From Syntrophobacterales bacterium (GTDB lineage: Bacteria; Desulfobacterota; BSN033; WVXP01; G020346125): a stretch of 34,779 nt of DNA. Made by a program: the position numbers and the translations under genes. The notes under the pieces are model-generated. The model made no database searches and was not told the origin of the DNA. It was given only the letters and a program-made list of their open reading frames with translations. Positions 32,062-34,779 of the stretch are shown piece after piece. Numbering within the stretch: position 1 is the stretch's first letter; every line of letters starts with the position of its first letter. Location of the stretch: the NCBI GenBank assembly GCA_020346125.1, contig CP070774.1:1002810-1037588 (forward strand), read 5' to 3'.

Positions 32062-33435
32062 TCAGAGGAAACTTCCTGGATTCAGGATGTTGTTGGGATC
32101 AAAAACCCTCTTAATCCTCCGCATAAGCTCTATAGCAGTCCCCGTGAATTCCATGGGCATGAATCTGTCTTTTGCAATGCCAATGCCGTGCTCCCCGGAA
32201 AGGGTGCCACCCATGGAAATGGCCGCCTCATACATCTCCTCCATGGCCTTGTCGATTCGGGCCATTTCCTCCTTGTCCCGAAGGTCGGTCATGAAGATGG
32301 GGTGGAGATTTCCGTCGCCGGCGTGGGCCAGTATGCCGATTTGTACCCGATACTTATCCGAAAGCTCTAAAATCTTCCTTATGATATCGGGAAGCCTCTT
32401 GACGGGTACGGTGGCATCCTCCACTACGCAACTTGGCCTCACACTTGCAACGGCACCAAAAGCGCTCCTTCTGGCCTGCCACAGTTTCTCCGCCTCATCA
32501 GGGCTCGTGGCCCGTTGCACCTCGATGGCCCCCTTCTCCCTGCAAAACTTCTCAATCCTTTCCCCTTGGGTCAGAACCGATACCTCTTCACCATCAACCT
32601 CTATCAAAAGCAACGCCTCTGCTTTCCGGGAAAACTCCGCCCCCCCGTAGTCCCTGATCACATCGAGGACGACCCTATCAATCAGTTCCAGGGTGGTGGG
32701 GACGATCCCAGAACCGATGATGGCCGAAACCGTTTTCGCGGCATCGTCAAGATCCGAGTAAATGGCTTGGAGGGTAGCCTTTGCCGGAGGCAATGGCACC
32801 AATCTTACCGTTATCTCGGTAAAAATGCCCAGAGTCCCCTCGGAGCCGCACATGAGCCTGGTGAGGTCATAGCCGCTCACATTCTTAAACGTCTTACCGC
32901 CTGTCTTAATCAAATCTCCTGAAGGGAGTACCACTTTGAGGCCCAGGAGATAGTCCTTTGTTGCCCCGTACTTCACCCCCCTCGGGCCTCCTGCGTTTAA
33001 GGCGACATTGCCCCCTATGGTGGAGACGTACATGCTGGCCGGGTCAGGGGGGTACATGAGGCCATATCGAGCAACCTCTTTTTGCAAGTCAGCGTTCACC
33101 ACACCTGGCTGAACAACGGCGCACATGTTTTCTGGATCGATTTCGAGGATCTTATTCATCCGGTGAAAGGCCATAATGACACCGCCTTTTCTCGCCACCG
33201 AGGTACCCGATATATTGGTCCCGGCTCCCCGGGGAATAATGTTAACCCTTTCCCGGTTGGCTACCCCCATGATCTTCGAAATCTCATCGGTTTTCCCCGG
33301 AACTATTACCGCATCTGGCCTAAATTCCGGCAGGAAGCCATCATAGGAATAGGTGGCGAGATCCTCGGGTGTGTCAAGAAACCACTCATTCCCCACGATG
33401 GAGCGGAACTCATCCATCAATGAAGTTGAAATCAT
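32062..33435 (-). CDS. glcD: GlcD-like FAD-linked oxidase (2-hydroxy acid dehydrogenase)
   Basis: A 457-residue flavoprotein of the VAO/GlcD class that oxidises a 2-hydroxy acid such as D-lactate or glycolate. The FAD-binding half shows YSYDGFLPEFRPDAVIVPGK, IIPRGAGTNISGTSVARKGG and DPASMYVSTIGGNVALNAGG. The oxidase C-terminal half has HAGDGNLHPIFMTD and GGTLSGEHGIGIAKDRFM, with the metal/substrate His residues. The length is normal. ATG 33435 has AAAGGAG 7 bases upstream. It precedes the GlcF-like gene on the same strand. The true substrate cannot be told; an L-lactate permease or glcE is not present. Confidence 0.9.
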   Translation of the reverse strand: MISTSLMDEFRSIVGNEWFLDTPEDLATYSYDGFLPEFRPDAVIVPGKTDEISKIMGVANRERVNIIPRGAGTNISGTSVARKGGVIMAFHRMNKILEIDPENMCAVVQPGVVNADLQKEVARYGLMYPPDPASMYVSTIGGNVALNAGGPRGVKYGATKDYLLGLKVVLPSGDLIKTGGKTFKNVSGYDLTRLMCGSEGTLGIFTEITVRLVPLPPAKATLQAIYSDLDDAAKTVSAIIGSGIVPTTLELIDRVVLDVIRDYGGAEFSRKAEALLLIEVDGEEVSVLTQGERIEKFCREKGAIEVQRATSPDEAEKLWQARRSAFGAVASVRPSCVVEDATVPVKRLPDIIRKILELSDKYRVQIGILAHAGDGNLHPIFMTDLRDKEEMARIDKAMEEMYEAAISMGGTLSGEHGIGIAKDRFMPMEFTGTAIELMRRIKRVFDPNNILNPGSFL

Positions 33436-33675
33436 ACAAGGTCTCCTTTAAATGGTAACTGTTCTCCCCTTGGTACGTTGGTAATCTATATTATCATATC
33501 TCATCCCGGTTCTTTCCATCAAGGGGAAGAAGCTTGTAGAATCAAATTAGATGCCCCATGATTGGGCGCCAAAAACCGATCTGTTCATTGTAATCACAAG
33601 GAGTTGGGGATTTGAAATGGAGAAGGGAAAAAATGTCGACACATGCTTCGCATGGGCTCAAATGGCGCACCCCCT

Positions 33676-33927
33676 TTATTTCTCTGATTTCCGTTGGATC
33701 TCCACCTTCCTCAACTTATTCCGCATAATCTTGCCCGTGGCAGTGATGGGAAGCTCTTTGACGAACTCAATCTCCCGGGGATACTCGTGAGCGGCCAACC
33801 GAACCTTGACGAAGCTCTTGATTTCTTCTTCTAAATCCGGACTGGGGATTACCCCTGGTTTAAGCACGATAAAGGCCTTCACAATCTCCGTCCGGACTTC
33901 ATCAGGGCTTCCCATGACAGCCGCCAT
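33676..33927 (-). pseudogene. C-terminal fragment of an acyl/acetyl-CoA synthetase
   Basis: The frame encodes AVMGSPDEVRTEIVKAFIVL and ends with ELPITATGKIMRNKLRKVE, the AMP-binding C-terminal domain with the catalytic Lys of the TGKIMR motif. The large N-terminal domain (P-loop-like SGTTG, ATP site) is absent: similarity stops near 33930, where a family member would continue with residues such as HPAVxE. Upstream the minus frame continues 20 codons to a stop without matching the family. So this is a 5'-deleted gene. It lies 240 bases upstream of the glcD-like start, facing the same way. Confidence 0.75.
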
Positions 33928-33930
33928 CCC

Positions 33931-34008
33931 CAGGGTAAGAGCCTGGAGGAGGTAACCCGGTGGAGGGACGAGAAACTCATCAGGCTTTTAAAGGTTATTT
34001 ACGAATGA
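33931..34008 (+). pseudogene. Plus-strand coding tail at the rearrangement junction
   Basis: The frame reads QGKSLEEVTRWRDEKLIRLL and KVIYE before TGA at 34006-34008. It looks like a real protein C-terminus, on the opposite strand to the synthetase remnant, and begins where the similarity of that remnant ends. No family is recognised. The TGA overlaps an ATG at 34005. Confidence 0.3.
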
Positions 34009-34779
34009 AACCCTATTCTAAAGGGCTTCTATCTGGTTACTATCTCACATCTTGGCGCGAAATTTGGGGAGTTGGACCCCATTTTAGAAGGCTCATATCT
34101 GTTGAGGTTTAATACTCCACCAATTTCGATAACGGGGTTAAAAAATGTTTATAGAAATGCTTGGCAAGGCTCATCACAGTGTGATATGGGGCATTGGGAT
34201 GAGCGAGAAGGTCGCTCACAAGGGGTGGCCATATACTGTGAAAACGCCCATGTAGGGGTAGTTTTTCACGATATGGCCCATATCATGGGCGGAGTGCGGG
34301 GTCGAAGGAGGGGGCTCCCGTGTCTATACGATCACGATCTTCAGGCTCAACCGGGGCCTTTCAGGGGCTCCTATCAATTTTACTTGATTAATGTGGGGTT
34401 TTTCGACCCCATGTCCTGCCATTTCTATACATTTAAGCAAGGGCCTCCCGGTGTATGTGCCTGGACCAAGTTGAGGCTTGGTTGGATAGAAACGGGAAAG
34501 ATACTCCAGGTATCCAGAGGTGCGAGCAAAAGGGTTCGACTGGAGCCCCTGGGCAGAGGGAAATCTCAGGTTTTAGCGGTTAAGCTTCCCCTTGATGCAT
34601 CTCGCTATTACCTCATTGAGAACAGACAGCCAATAGGGCCCGACAGAAATCTCCCGTCCCACGGGGTCCTGATCTACTACTGTGACGACGGGATAGCCGA
34701 ATGCCGGCAGGGGAAGTCCCCCGTGAAATTAGTGGATGCCGATCCCTCTGTTCCCCAGTTGAAGAATGCCCCCTTTACC
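34009..34779 (+). CDS. M6-type metallopeptidase-like protein (partial)
   Basis: An uninterrupted 257-codon frame runs to the right edge. It shows VVFHDMAHIMGG at codons 84-95, LPCLYDHD, the Met-turn-like GFFDPMSCH, AWTKLRLGWIE and YYLIENRQPIGPDRNLPSHG with VLIYYCDD. Each matches a landmark in order of M6/immune-inhibitor-A-like peptidases (HExGHxLG, LPDLYD, WDLMS, WxKLxLGWI, YYLLENRQ). The key difference is HDxxH in place of HExxH, plus a short insertion between the His site and LPCLYD. There is no clear start: no in-frame ATG precedes the core, only TTG codons at 34072 and 34102. The N-terminus and signal peptide seem missing or are in another frame, so it may be truncated on the left as well as the right. 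Confidence 0.6.

Noticed and set aside
34005-34112. A 35-codon ORF starting at ATG 34005 (MKPYSKGLLSGYY)
   Set aside because: It begins with an ATGA overlap but competes with the longer frame that continues into M6-like motifs. A frameshifted N-terminus remains possible but unsupported.

Overview
The window looks like a chromosomal piece from a Gram-negative anaerobe, most likely Desulfobacterota (formerly Deltaproteobacteria). This is inferred from gene content and was not tested by phylogeny. Pointers are Lnt and Slp-type lipoproteins (an outer membrane), a c-di-GMP-I riboswitch, an enhancer-binding-protein fragment, a GlcD/GlcF-type oxidase pair, a complete Liv uptake system, an SPL-family radical SAM enzyme, and intergenic DNA with degenerate GCGGTGTTGCAGT-type repeats. 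No tRNA, rRNA, CRISPR array or intact mobile element was seen.

Layout. 1-3500 (+): a gene tail, a family 2 glycosyltransferase, a ParB-like protein and an SPL-family radical SAM protein. 3660-8407 (+): promoter, tiny leader ORF, then livK-livH-livM-livG-livF, with a strong hairpin between livK and livH. 8413-10049 (-): lnt, preceded by a possible 35-residue membrane peptide. 10357-11073 (+): a membrane-anchored protein with a nuclease-like domain. 11300-12622 (-): fabF. 12803-14478 (+): an MnmA/ThiI-type PP-loop protein and greA. 14687-15238 (-): slp-like lipoprotein. 15391-19261 (+): two overlapping half-ABC exporters forming a heterodimer with one degenerate ATP site. 19373-21262: decayed enhancer-binding-protein tail (+), then a c-type cytochrome and an OYE-family oxidoreductase (both -).

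21427-22830 (+) is the best regulatory unit: a sigma70-type promoter, a c-di-GMP-I (GEMM) riboswitch with an unusually long variable arm, and an exported TPR protein. 22964-25915 holds a small lipoprotein (-), a nitroreductase and an Fsr-like MFS transporter. 26275-28090 (+) is a promoter plus a cupin / Tat-exported DUF362 operon. 28091-29402 is a junkyard with a group II intron relic and hairpins. 29403-30404 (+) is an exported cyclase-family hydrolase. 30822-33435 (-) encodes the GlcF- and GlcD-like proteins. The right end (33676-34779) is a rearranged junction: the tail of an acyl-CoA synthetase (-), a short plus-strand tail, and a partial gene resembling M6 metallopeptidases with HDxxH in place of HExxH.

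How it fits together: the Liv system imports branched-chain amino acids or related small carboxylates; the GlcD/GlcF pair probably oxidises a 2-hydroxy acid and passes electrons to quinone or Fe-S carriers; Lnt, Slp and the exporter pair serve the envelope. The riboswitch suggests that the TPR protein is tied to the c-di-GMP lifestyle switch. Several intergenic regions carry relics of mobile elements (group II intron, IS1595-like) and dispersed repeats, showing repeated insertion and decay.
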